Origin: Sipunculus nudus
Lineage: Eukaryota > Annelida > Sipuncula > Golfingiida > Sipunculidae
Reading direction: 5' to 3'
DNA: 64,000 nt
NCBI GenBank assembly: GCA_026874595.1
Contig: CM049307.1
Span: forward strand, 7,463,579 to 7,527,578
The first letter of the stretch is position 1. Every line of letters begins with the position of its first letter. This document shows, in pieces, positions 1-11,900 of the stretch. The notes beneath the pieces are model-generated. The model was not told where the DNA came from. It made no database searches and was given only the letters and a program-made list of their open reading frames with translations. The translations under genes were made by a program, and so were the position numbers.

Positions 1-900
1 TAATGCAGAAAATTAGCCATATGAAAAACTCTGCATTTTCTTAGATTTTATATAGAAAAAGGTAAAAAGAAAAACTTTAAAAATCTTCTCCGACGAGACG
101 GTAGAGCCAAATATTTCAATATTTCACAAAAATAATCTTTTATACCATCTCTCTCAAGTTTGTTTGAATGGTTAAAGTTCGGTGAATTTTGGCCGAGTTA
201 CAGGAGGTTGAACTAAGTCATCTGTCAAAAAAGGATACTAAAATGACAGTCTCAGAAACGGCCGGAGCTATCATCACCAAATTTTATGCCAGTGTTGGTC
301 ACATGAGTCATATATGAAATTCGGGTATTGGTGGTGCCACCTACATTGAGCTTTTTTTGTACGGGGGTCATTGGTCATCTGTACATTAACCCATAATTTC
401 TCAGGAATGGCAGGAGCTACCATCCCCAGATTTTATGCAATAATCTGTCACATATCAAATGTGGGATTCAGCTAATTTTTTTTGCTATCTGCGTTTACTT
501 AGATTTTACAGGGAAAAAGCTGAAAAACCTTTAAAGTCTTCTTCTTGTAAACGGTCAAGCCAAATTGTTCAATATTTTGCAGAAAAGATCCCAGAGGCAA
601 GCCCTCTCAAGTTTGTTTAAATGGTTTGCATTTGATGAATTTCAGCATACTGACATAGTAATCTCAGAAATGACAGAAGCTAGCATTACCAAGTATTGTG
701 CAAATGTTGGTCACATGACTCATATTTGAAGTTGCAGATTTTATGGGGCCATGTACATTGACTGTTTTTTTATGGGCAAAAACCTCATAATTTTAGTCTC
801 TTTTTGCTTAAAATGTTTATGATGAAACTGTCAAGTTAAATCGTTCAATTTTTCCAAAAAATTAACCTAGGACATGGTTCTTTCAATCATATCAGAAAAG
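1..900. repeat. Degenerate tandem repeat, about 450-bp period
   Basis: The phrase CTCTCAAGTTTGTTT recurs near 153 and 604, and a second block (an A-rich stretch ending in GGTCACATGA-CTCATAT) recurs near 253 and 668 with a shorter relative near 404. The copies are diverged and the pattern may begin upstream of the window. No coding potential is visible. Boundaries are approximate. Confidence 0.5.
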
Positions 901-1229
901 CTTTTGTTGGTCTTATGGCCATTATTATGTCTATTTCAAACTGAGGACTGCAAAACTGTTCTTCTACAAAATTGTTGTTTCAATTATAACTTTTGTAAAA
1001 TTGCACAAAAATTATTCTTTGGTGGCCTTTGTTCAAGTTAACTTGAATGATTTTTGGCAGAATTATTGGACCTTTAACAATGAAAGAACTGCATCTTTTA
1101 TTATTCTAGATATTTTGATAAAAAGTTTATGAATACGTCAGCTTAAAATAAGCATTTTAGCCAAAGTCTTTCAGTATGTGTAAACAGATTCACCAACACT
1201 CCAAGATTGTGTCTGTATCTTTAAATAGG

Positions 1230-1830
1230 TTGAGAAACTGCCAACTGTTTCAGATTTGGCAACAAATCAAGAGTTCATTCAGTGCAGCCTGATTAGGTCA
1301 AGAGTTCAATCAGTGCAGCCAAGCACAAGGCATGTGATCACCTCATGGGTGACATGTGATCACCTCACGGGCGACATGTGAACACCTCATGGGCACCGTG
1401 TGATCACCTCATGGGTGTCATGCCCCTCAGGGCAGGGCCCCTGCATGAGCTTATGCAATGGTGTGGCTACCATTTCAGACTTGGCAACAGGCTAGAGGTC
1501 AGTCTCGATCTATTTATAGCTTTGGCAGACTGCCAACTGTATCAGATTAGGCAACAGGTCAAGAGTTCACTCAGTGCAGCAAGGTATGGGTCAGGAGTTC
1601 ACTCAGTGCAGTAGCTGCATTCTATTCATAGTGTTAGCAGTCTGCCCACTGCATCAGATTTGGCACCAAAGTTAAGCCTTGATCTAGTTATAGCTTTGGC
1701 AGACTGTCAACTGTGTCAGATTATGCAACAGGTCAAGAGTTCACTTAGTCTAGCCAGGTGCAGGTCATGAGTTCACTCAGTGCAGTAGCCTGAGCCAGCA
1801 AATTTGTCACAGTTCACTCGGGGCAACTGC
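1230..1830. repeat. Diverged repeats around GAGTTCACTCAGTGCAG
   Basis: GAGTTCA-TCAGTGCAG recurs about six times (near 1270, 1302, 1563, 1592, 1737 and 1771). It is interleaved with a longer block beginning GGCAGACTGCCAACTG that repeats with a spacing of roughly 170 bp. The 78-codon open frame inside is a by-product of the repeat. Confidence 0.5.
1331..1418. repeat. 22-bp tandem repeat, four copies
   Basis: Four consecutive 22-bp units start at 1331, 1353, 1375 and 1397, each close to CATGTGATCACCTCATGGGT plus two bases. Unit length is exact and differences are single substitutions. Each unit contains the palindrome TGATCA or a one-base variant. Confidence 0.85.
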
Positions 1831-1915
1831 CTTTCTCACCTAAACCTGGTCAGCCCAATGCATCAGGTAATTTTGATGTTTTGATGTATTGGCCTGATAT
1901 TTTGACCTGTCTGTG

Positions 1916-2470
1916 TGTCTTTGGTAGACTGGTACCCCGCTCTATTATGGCACCGCTGCTCTAGGCAAATCATAGAGACGGGCGTACAACGCCATCTTTT
2001 GTACTCTTGGCAGACTGGTACCAACTCCAGTATATATTATATATGATAAAAATAAGCATTTCGTTTGCTCAAAGAAGTTACCAAAAGTTAGCTGAATATT
2101 AAATGTGACATTAACGATTAGATTAATAGATATTAATAATAAATAACTGCTACGTACAGTGGAAAATCAAAGATTCAGTATATCGTATTATCTATGCATC
2201 CATCATTCAATTTTATGCAACAACTCATTCTTCAATATTTGAAAACTAGAAATAACTAAAGAAAGATATTTTATAAGAAATCTTCACGGATAATCAACCA
2301 GGATCGCGTGAACATCCATGATAACCGGTATGAGCGTGCATACTGAAGTTGGAACCAGTCTATAGGTAAGTCAGGAGTTGCAACTGGGAGTACTTAAGAT
2401 GGCGTTGTACGCCTGTCTTTATGCTTGGCTGAGGGCCATAATAGAGCAGGGTACCAGTCTATGTCTTTGG
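1916..2470. mobile_element. Inverted-repeat element with 9-bp target duplication (Mutator-like MITE)
   Basis: The body is 1925-2461. It begins TAGACTGGTACCCCGCTC and ends with the near-exact reverse complement, GAGCAGGGTACCAGTCTA. Inverted similarity extends about 100 bp inward on both sides, including matching GGCGTACAACGCCATCTT and AAGATGGCGTTGTACGCC. TGTCTTTGG lies immediately outside both ends (1916-1924 and 2462-2470), a perfect 9-bp duplication. Long terminal inverted repeats with a 9-bp duplication fit the Mutator superfamily. There is no transposase frame in the 537-bp body, so it is non-autonomous. The family name is inference; the insertion structure is seen directly. Confidence 0.8.
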
Positions 2471-2499
2471 TGGCTTTCTCGTTCACAAGACAGGTGTCG

Positions 2500-2870
2500 C
2501 CACCTACTATGACTTTTGCACAGTGTATGTGCCTGCTTATTTCTACAGAGGAATTTGATATATCAGCCTGAAATTTGGCATATATATACATATCAAATAG
2601 CTTTGTCGTATACAAGACTGGTGGTGCCAGTTACAATAATTTTTGCACAGTGTGTGTCCCTGCATATTATCAGGAGGGGTTTGATATATAAGTCTTAAAT
2701 TGGGCATATGTATATATCTCTGATAGCTTTGTTGTATACAAGACTGGTGGTGCCAGCTACAATCATTTTTGTGTTGTGTGCACCCATGCCAGAATTTCAA
2801 CAGTGATGTGCGTGTAATTGTTTCATATTCAAAATGTTTAGTACTTGCATTGTTCATATACATGAGAAGT
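2500..2870. repeat. Tandem repeat of about 125 bp, GGTGGTGCCA-bearing
   Basis: The phrase TAGCTTTGT-GTATACAAGA followed by CTGGTGGTGCCAG recurs at about 2599 and 2724, with a weaker copy before. Each copy is preceded by TTGATATAT-AG-CT-AAATT. The same vocabulary occurs near 35770-36900, 51070-51360 and 62850-63560, so this is a local expansion of a dispersed family. Open frames on both strands here are repeat artefacts. Confidence 0.55.
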
Positions 2871-3199
2871 AATGGTCCAGCATTGAAGCATTATACCTCG
2901 TGTATTTCCCAATGCACAGGTTCGCATTAGGCCTGTAGGCCATGTTCCAATTAAATCTCTTATGCGTTTTTTCTATATATAAGAAAATAACTAATGTTTT
3001 TATATAATGTGGAACTTAAATTGGCCATCCGAATGTGTGATCCACCAATAATATGTCACAAAAGTTCCACAACAATATATATTCTGGGTTCGTTTCACTC
3101 CGTTTCGAACAAATTTAAAAAGTCTCTGGAGAGATACGGAGAGTTAAGAGCGAGGCAGCGGCAGAGGGAGGGTCCAGCCCAGGAGGACTAAAGAAAAGC

Positions 3200-3345
3200 C
3201 TAAAAAAAGAAAAGGGGGGGGGGGGTCCAGGCCACAAAATGTTGTCCGAAACTCTTAAAAAAAGGTTGCGGCGGATGAAAAAGGGGGAGGGGTGACCCCC
3301 CAGACACGCCCCTCCACCCCCCCCCCCCCCACCCCCTGGTACCGG
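3200..3345. repeat. G-run and C-run low-complexity block
   Basis: A run of about 13 G near 3215, further G-rich text, then a long C run near 3320 flank a short G/C-poor centre. Facing G-rich and C-rich ends resemble the small inverted-repeat elements at 18523, 43864 and 57836, but I could not fix termini here. Confidence 0.4.
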
Positions 3346-6099
3346 TTCTGCAAAAAGGTACTGTAATGAATTGTAATATTATTGACTTTCCTCTTCATTA
3401 TCATGTGCGATGTACAATAAGTGGCACCACTCATGTGGTCGACATAAATGTTACTACAGTATTACATAGCACTAATGAACAAATCATTGTAAGGTCGATC
3501 TCCGAAAATACCAAACGTTGACTGATCTCCTCATATAGTTGCAGGCTTACATCTGAAGATTTACAGTAACAGCAGCACGACGTCCATCCACTTCTTTATA
3601 CCCATCAGTGTTGTTTGAATTGGATGAATTACTTAAACAAATTGAATTCATACTGTTTGTGAGATATAAGCTGTGGAAATCTAGCGTTTAGTCGTAGGAG
3701 TGAATTTTTAACACCTGTTTCATCATAAGTCTTTATACAACTTTCTCTGGGCACTTTTAACCCCCTCCCCATCTAAAACACTGAAGCGAAATAAGTTTTT
3801 AAAATATAGACTCTATGAACCCAAGATCCCAGAATTAAAATTTTAATATTACCATAATTTAAGCTGAATAAAGAACTGTCCAAATATTTTAATGTCACTA
3901 GGTACAGGAATATAACGTATAATATTTTATAAATGATTTAACATTCCTGAATATTGGGATAAATATAAATACAGGAATATAAATATAAAATAAGTGTTAA
4001 GAAAATACTATAAACAGATCACATTGTTGTTACGACCATACCTGAGGTGTGTGAGAGGTGTCGTGAAACAATGGAGGGTCCACTCTGCGGTTCTATTTTG
4101 CTAATCTGTATCACAATCAAAGAATTTCAGTTAAGATGGCATGAAGGTTATTTGCCAATGGTTTGCAGGTTATATGCCAAGAGGTTTAGACCCGGCCGGT
4201 CAATATACGAAATTGAGAGTCTCCAGTAAAAATAACTTGAACAGTTGTTAGGGGGAGCACGCTTTTTGGCCCCCTCTTTACAAGCCCCTGCTATTTTTAT
4301 TTCGGCCTTCAATTCATTTGACACTTGAGTTTATTTACCTCAAAGATAAGCGCCTTAGCTCAGTTGAAACATTATCTTTTTTCCGGCAGTTTTATTAATT
4401 TCTAGGCTGCATTGAGCAAGAAGCAAAACGTATTAGTTTTTCCAATCACTCACTACCTGTCGGAAGATGAAACCACTTTATGATTTTGTAACAACACGAG
4501 ATTTACATATATGGTCTGTGAGGAACACTAAAGTTATACATCTTAAGATAGAAGAGGAAATGTAACAGAACTGAGTGGTGTCTTTTCGTCTTTCCGGTAT
4601 ACTAACGGTATACCTGCCCCTTAAAAAAGGAAAGTATAATCATGAAATGTCTTCTTTTGCTTCTATCACTGTTGATATTAAGGATCTCTAGGCTAATGTT
4701 AGTTTTTTTAATTATAATTTACAGTAGATATTAGAAAATAAATCTTTTATAACAAGATTACAAGTCTGGTAATTATTCTTCCTAATCATATAAGAAAGAA
4801 CATTTCAAATATTCCCTCGCCATGTTATCTAGCAAAGTGTACCTTCAGTGATGGGGCGAGACGGATGGACGGACGGACAGACGCAGACCATTTTATAAGC
4901 CTTTCCTCCTTCTGCATTAAATTGCCATTGCTATCTGTGGCGAATCCTTTGGATAATATAGCTGCAATATCGCTCATTTAATTTATTTTCCCAATTTCCT
5001 AATTCAATTTCATTATTCATATTTCTTTTTATTAATTAGCAATTAGATTTTATTTAAGTTATCTGCAGTTACTTTCAAATTCATGAGGATGAGGATATTT
5101 ATGAACAGCTGCTGAACGTCTGCAGAGCACCAGGCCCTGGTTTGGGTCGACCGTGAACAATCTCACGGTTCCAATGGTTCAAATTTCTTATTGGACGTAA
5201 TTTGTTGGATGCTACCTCACCTCTCACTTTTTTAAATATTGTCAAAAGAAATTTTGGAACAAGAATAGCCAGGGGCGAGTCCAGGAAAGAGGGGGGGGGG
5301 GGGGGGGGGTATAACCCAGGACTAATGACAAAGCCTGAAAAAAGGTCCCCAGTAGTGGGTAGTGGTGCGACTACATTGGCTTTCCCTTCCACAATCTAGA
5401 TTTCCTGTGTTCTTTACTTCCCTGTTTACCCAGGATTACAGGTGAGAACGCCCCTAATAATAAATGAATGCTCCAAAATTACTCACAAATCTGTTGCTAG
5501 CAGACAAAACAAAGGGAAAACATGGCACCTCATCACCTGGGGGGTTCCTCTTTAAGGCGGGACCATATCGCCTGGACACGCACTCAAACAAGCTTGGAAG
5601 TTCATGCTTATCAACAGCAGGAGAGCGTCGTTTATCCGAACACCGTATACTGTAGATAGTAAGACCCTAACTGGGGGGTTGTATTTTTTTATCAATTTAT
5701 TCTCTTGCATGCACCTCTCTATTGTCCATGTCTTTTTATACAACTGTAGTGTCAGTGTTTTATAAACGGTAAAGTAGATCATTAGTATAAAGTTTATCAT
5801 AAGACCATTTAATAGTTTAATAGATTTGATTAAGCATATAGCAAACATGCGCAAATCATATGGGAGAAATTAATATTCCATAGTTTGTGCCATACAACAT
5901 ATTTACGTTAACTTTTATACGGCAAACCCATTAGTCTAATATACACGTATTGAAAATACATCTGTTGTAACCTTGCGTTTGTTACATAATGATTTCTTAA
6001 TCGACGTATTATTATCTTATAATATCAAGTAAGATCTTTTTAAGATCTTGACCAGATTAATATTTACTTTATTGCATCCCCAGACAAAGTCGCATATAA
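3346..6099. other. Intergenic, no gene seen
   Basis: AT-rich sequence without a supportable exon. It holds a G run of about 21 near 5291, next to the phrase GGGGCGAGTCCAGGAAAGA, which may be the edge of a G-rich small element. A short GACGGACGGACAGACG stretch lies near 4868. The short open frames at 4047, 5099 and 5464 show no protein-like composition or splice context. Confidence 0.6.
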
Positions 6100-6890
6100 A
6101 TCTTGTTGGCGCGAGAACTCATAAAATATTTCACGGATCTTTACCAAACTTGGTATATGTATAGATATGGGTGAGAGGACGACGCCTATTTAAAATGAGG
6201 TCATGACCTTGACTAGGAGAGTGTCCTTGACCTTGAATAGGTCCAATTTTGATGAAAATCACACAAATTCTTAAATATCTCAAGAAACCTTGCATGGATT
6301 GATCCCAAAATCAAGTTGATGGAAGATCATGGATAGGGTTGTCATGTTCCGGAAACTGGTGGCACCACCTATTATTCTTTACTTGTTTTCGTGCAGTTTA
6401 ATACCCCCAAAATTGCTACTTGACAGTACTGTGAGCATTATAAGGCAAAAACTAATGGACAGATTTCTTTTATATTATGCATATACATAGCTATGGGTTA
6501 TGGGATGATGTTTATTTAAATTGGGGTCATGACCTTTCCTATGAGAGTGGCCTCGACCTTGAATATTGCCATATATGGTGAAAATCACACAAAATCATTA
6601 ATATCTCAATAAGGGATGCATTGATTGGTCCAAAAATCAACTTGACCGAAGATCTTGGATAGTGTTGTCATGTACTGGAAACTGATAGCGCCACCTGTTA
6701 TTCTTTAACTTGTTTTCTTGCCGTTTAATACCCCATCATTGCCACTTAACAGTACTGTGAGCATTATAAGTCAAAAACTAATGGACAGATTTCTTTCATA
6801 TTATGCATATACATAGGCATGGGTTGGGGGATGATGTATATTGAAATTGGGGTCATGACCTTTTCTATGAGAGTGCCCTTTTCTCGGAGA
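6100..6890. repeat. Tandem repeat of about 320 bp, two to three copies
   Basis: AAAAACTAATGGACAGATTTC recurs with about 321-bp spacing (near 6450 and 6770), and an earlier diverged copy begins near 6115. Each copy carries GGTCATGACCTT and CTTGACCTTGAATA. The last copy breaks off into a G-rich block near 6900-7090. Confidence 0.65.
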
Positions 6891-8766
6891 GTGGTCTGAT
6901 ATTAATTGTTGCTGAAGCTGGGGGGCCTATTCTTAAAAAGGGTGGGGGGATTAATTGTCTGGGGATACTATGGCACCTGCTGGGCCAAGAAACAACTAGT
7001 TTACCCATACTTTGCATAGCACCCTAAGGTACCTGCCAACAAAAACGAGGTCTTTTTTCAGGTTTATGGCTGGGGGGGGGGGGATTTAAAGGCCAGGCAG
7101 GTCCCACAGCGTGAAAAATCCTTTAATGAGAGTTTAGGGATAAAATTTATACGTTTAAAGGACAGAGGCTGGATGTGTGCACGAGTCAGATATAAGTTCA
7201 ATAAAATAAACTTTATACATAATTAACAGATTTATTCAATAAAAGCCTCTGAAAAATAATTGCACAGTCAACACATGACATCTTCACATGAATATAGTCC
7301 CCCTCATATAGGGGAAAGCAGGGCTGGATTTTATTTTTCAAAATGCCAGTGAGATACCTTGTACCTTAAACACAGTAGTTATCATTTATGGCAACTATAA
7401 CACAACTGCTTTCCAGTGCCATCCAGTGTACAAGCTTGATCCATTCTGTTTTTATCTTTACCATTTTATTAAATGGATTCATGAATCATACTTCTCTACA
7501 CTTCAATATAATTAGATGGCACTGAAATATGGTATATTACCATTTTCATGCAACTTTTAAAATTTGTTTGAATATTTCAAGTATACAAACTAACTTGTAT
7601 GTGTTCATTCCCAATATCCTGGAACACACTACAGACAGTATACATTTAATAATATCTTGCATAAAGAAACCTATATTTAAAACATGATATATAATCTGAT
7701 ATTGATAGAATTTGCTGGATTTGTTATATTTTACTGGTTATAACAATTCATGAATTACTCTGCAAAACATTTAAGTGTATTCTGAAAGTAAATGAATATA
7801 TTTTAACTTTTTTTACCATGCCCATAGGAGCAAAGAAAGGAAGGGCTTATCATAATTTTGAAGGGCCTTGTGTAGGAGGAAGTCTTATAAATAAACAAGA
7901 ATTAAAAATTTCACTTTTATGGAAACTACATCACCAGATTTTCCCAGCACCTGATGTGGTTCCTTAACACACACCAAGACACCTCAACTCTCATCCAGTT
8001 TAAGGACATATTATCATGTACTGTTGAGCAGGACAGGCCAAAGAAAGTACAGCTTATATTGATCACTGCCTCAAGTCTGGCGACTGATTGTCTATCAAAT
8101 TAGGGGAAAAAGAGGAAATAGCATGGCTGGATATGCAAAATATTCAACACACTTTCAAGAAAATGTTACCATTTTATGACAAAAAGAGTGTGTGAAATTT
8201 ATATAAATATTTGCCCCTGACACAATATAACCAAGGTTAAGCAAGTTAACAGTATATAGGAGTAGCATATTGTCTTGAAAACGCTAGAAAAAGATCTTAA
8301 TGTGTCAACCACAAGCAATTTGAACTGAAATATACCTTGATAGCCCCCCATATTCTTAGTTGCTATGTTCTCTGTGTGGAGCACAGATTCAGAAAAATTT
8401 AAAAGTTACTCTGTTTGTTGTACAAGTTCATTCAGGGTTTAATCCTTACAATGATTACTTTCACAGCCATCAATAATCATTTCAGTGATGTCGTAGCCAC
8501 CAATACTCACTTGGATTCTTACCAGAGCAACTGATAATCAGTCACCTTGTGCAGATCAGTATATCACTATTTCATGTCAGCCCAACAGTCAATGTATAAA
8601 TGAATTTTTAACATCAGTGTTAGTAGCTGTATTTCCATTTACATACAATGCCACTGACCAATGTGACAGTTCACAGTCATAAGCCATGCTTTCTGTATAA
8701 AAACAAACCAAATAGTATCCATTTACACTGACTGAGACTGTGTTTATGTATGATAACATGTATATT
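6891..8766. other. 3' flank of the ankyrin gene; no other gene seen
   Basis: This stretch lies downstream of the minus-strand stop codon. On the minus strand AATAAA-like hexamers appear (for example TTTATT on the plus strand near 7229 and 7447), but none is close enough to the stop to assign as the poly(A) signal. 6900-7100 holds short G runs. The remainder is plain AT-rich sequence. Confidence 0.5.
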
Positions 8767-8906
8767 TTAATGTGGTGAGGCCTCAAGTTGATGCAAGATA
8801 TCTGTATGACCAAAGTCGCGTGCGATATCTGTGGCTGTCAGATCACCCATCTTCATGTGGCGGTCTGCCTTGGCCTGGAGTAGAAGTTCCACAACATTTT
8901 GGTGAC
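8767..8906 (-). CDS. Ankyrin gene exon E (terminal exon)
   Basis: The acceptor TTATTTTAG|GT supplies the two bases that complete Gly with exon D. The translation HQNVVELLLQAKADRHMKMG finishes the repeat begun in exon D, then DLTATDIARDFGHTDILHQL forms the last repeat, and it stops at TAA (8767-8769) six residues later. The continuous ankyrin register across the D/E junction is strong evidence for the splice. Confidence 0.88.
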
Positions 8907-11900
8907 CTAAAATAAACACAAAACATTGTACTATCAGTACTGCATATTTCTTTTTGAAGGGGCTTTTTCACATACCAGGTATGGTAAATATACAAATTAT
9001 ACAGTGTTTTCTCCATAAAATATTGTGGTATTTGTCTATATTCCATTCCTTACTCCTGCAGACAAGTGGAAATAAACTTGTACCAGGCATGACCAGTGGC
9101 AGCAGCACGTGGCTGTATCACACAACTTCACAAAACAAGATTTTTAATGCTTCTTATGCGTTTCTTCTTTCATGTTTATTTTCCTGGTTTAGGAACTGTC
9201 AGGTATGTGCAAAATCTAGACCTCTGGTCATGAAATCTTCTATAGTTAACAAAAAAAACTGACCATTTACTAAAACAAACAGAACCAGAACAAGGCATAA
9301 AACATGTGGATTTTAGATATGAAGTTTGTTTGCAAGAATGGTTTTGCAGAGAAAATGTTGTATTCAGCCAAAATGTTATACTGAGGTAAGATAATAAACA
9401 TATTATGTACCATTAATGGCACTCTGAAAATTGAGATTCTACAACCAGTGTACTATCATCAGAGTGCCTTTACATCTTGTATCAAGGACCACACTGTAAG
9501 GCTCCATGAGTATACAAATATTTTTGTCATTCTAACAATGCCTCATGGCCTACAAGTACACGGTCACTTGACATATATCAGACCCATCATTAGCATATTT
9601 AGTATACTTTCTAACAACATCTACCATGATGTTGAGGTAAATTTTGTTTTAACCCATCATATTGGTAAAACCCCTCTGCAATTTTGTTGAATTTCTGACT
9701 GCATAAAACAAGAATGGCTTGCAGGAGTTACTGGACAGCAACCAATATCTGGGATGACTTACCATGCATAACAGCAAAATGTAGTGGGGTGGCATTATCA
9801 CATTGTGGATTGACTGGGTTGACTTGTATCCCAGGAACCTTGAGCAGAATAGAGACTGAATTAGCATCTCCACTGTTAGCAGCAGCATGTAAAGGGGTGT
9901 TTCCTGTATCAGCTGCCTTGGTGGGGTCTGGTGGTGGCTTAATCTGTTGGGAGAAAATGTATGAATGACAATTTAATTCTGCTGAAAAATTCATATGATC
10001 AAACTCAGTTTTCATTATTTATGTTTTCAATGCTTATCTTAGTCCTAAATTACCAGGTAAATTCTACTTTAAACCCAACATGAACCCATAACAAAACAAG
10101 TGACAGCCCATACTAAAGCAAGGCTAATAAAGGTATAAATATACAATTCATCGGCCTGATAATTTTAAAATTGGTGACAAAAGAACTCATTACTTTAGGG
10201 CTGTAACAATACATTATTGCACCATGCAATACGAGATACCTAAATCACAATACAATACCATGTGACACATACAAGCAGTAGAATTATAAGAGTTAAGATT
10301 CCAAGTCACTGGTCTATTATATTTTAGTTCATCATGCCATTGCTTCCATGCTTCATGAATAATGAATAATGATATGGCCACACATTGGTTTGATTGTCCA
10401 TTGATTAACCAATCAAAACCAACTACCGTAAAAGTCTTTGCAGAAGTCGCATCCTTATTACAAGTCGCACCCTGACTTTTAGGAACCCCCTGGGGAATAG
10501 CCGTTCAAGTTTAGTTTCAGGAAAAGTCCATTATATAGGTCGCACCCAGACTTCAGAGGCGTCCCAACCACCTGATACATATGGAATTTGAGTATCATTC
10601 CTTGCGATGCAAGACTACAACCAACGTCCTTGGTACTTATGTGGTTTATAAACTAGATAAACCATTTAAACATAAAAATAATTGGACAGCTTTAATACAA
10701 TACTTATATTTAAGGAATTACAACAGAATCTTAACATAAAAAGTCGAGGTTCAATTGTCAGGCAAGATTTGTACAGTGCCAAAGTCAGCTGAGTCGGATA
10801 ACATTATGTGCTGTGAAACGATGTCATTGTTGCCCTTTCTTACTAGGTTAAGTAACATTAGAATGCAAATATAAAGTTAAATGACTGTATTAATAATCTA
10901 AAAGAGTCTGAGGCAAAATACTATCATAATCAAGCAACTCTTTGAATCGTTAAAGATCGTCAAACGTAGGATGGATTCATTACACTGATTAGTTTGCGTA
11001 CGCATGACGAGTCCCAATCCGTCGCATTGGGCATGATTTTAACTGACTTAAGACAACTGAAAGATGGAAAGAATAATTGAGTTTGATTTTTTTCACCTAA
11101 TTTCTGAAATGGGCTCTAAAACTGAATTTAGTAACCATTGAACTAATTGTTACATCTTACCATCTAGACGCAGCACATACTGGTTTTACTGAAATCACTG
11201 ATCATATGTCAGTCAACAAGGGGATAATGAACGCTTTATTGACCGGTCAGTTAATTTTAAATACACATTATTGAATTTACAGGTACTATGTTTACTGAGA
11301 CTAATGATTTTTTTATCTCGAAAACCCTATTTCCATCGTTATCAGTGATTATATTCAAATTGCTTGGATGTATGGCAAACTCAGCCGTGTTGAACTAGAT
11401 CCGTCATGACACCAAACGATGCCGGTTCCCGTGGAATTTAGGTACGTATGTGGCATTTTAAGTAAATAACATATATACCTGTATGGTGTTTGTTATTTCA
11501 TTGTATTGATTAATGTGTCTTCATTTAAAAAAAAAATCACGAATACGTCAACGCACGATTGACCGTAATGCATGCTACCGCCATATTGTTGACCGGGCAT
11601 ACGATCGTCCTGAAAGAGACACGGGTAACACGAAGCAAATCGTATATTTGCAGCTCACGTGAAACGTTATAACATTGATATCCAAAACGCTTCAAAACCA
11701 CGAGATGGTGACAGTGAAGTAATGGTTCTTAATATGAGTTTTTAACTGTGGATATCAGTCACGGAAGGCTTAGTTGACATGGGGATGTAAAGGTCATTGC
11801 ACGGGTGAGCCGGGGCTTGAACTTCCGCTACACGGCTTCAAAGGTCAGCTGGTATTCAGCGATCAACCGGGCAGGCAAAAGAATTCACGACGTGTCTGTA

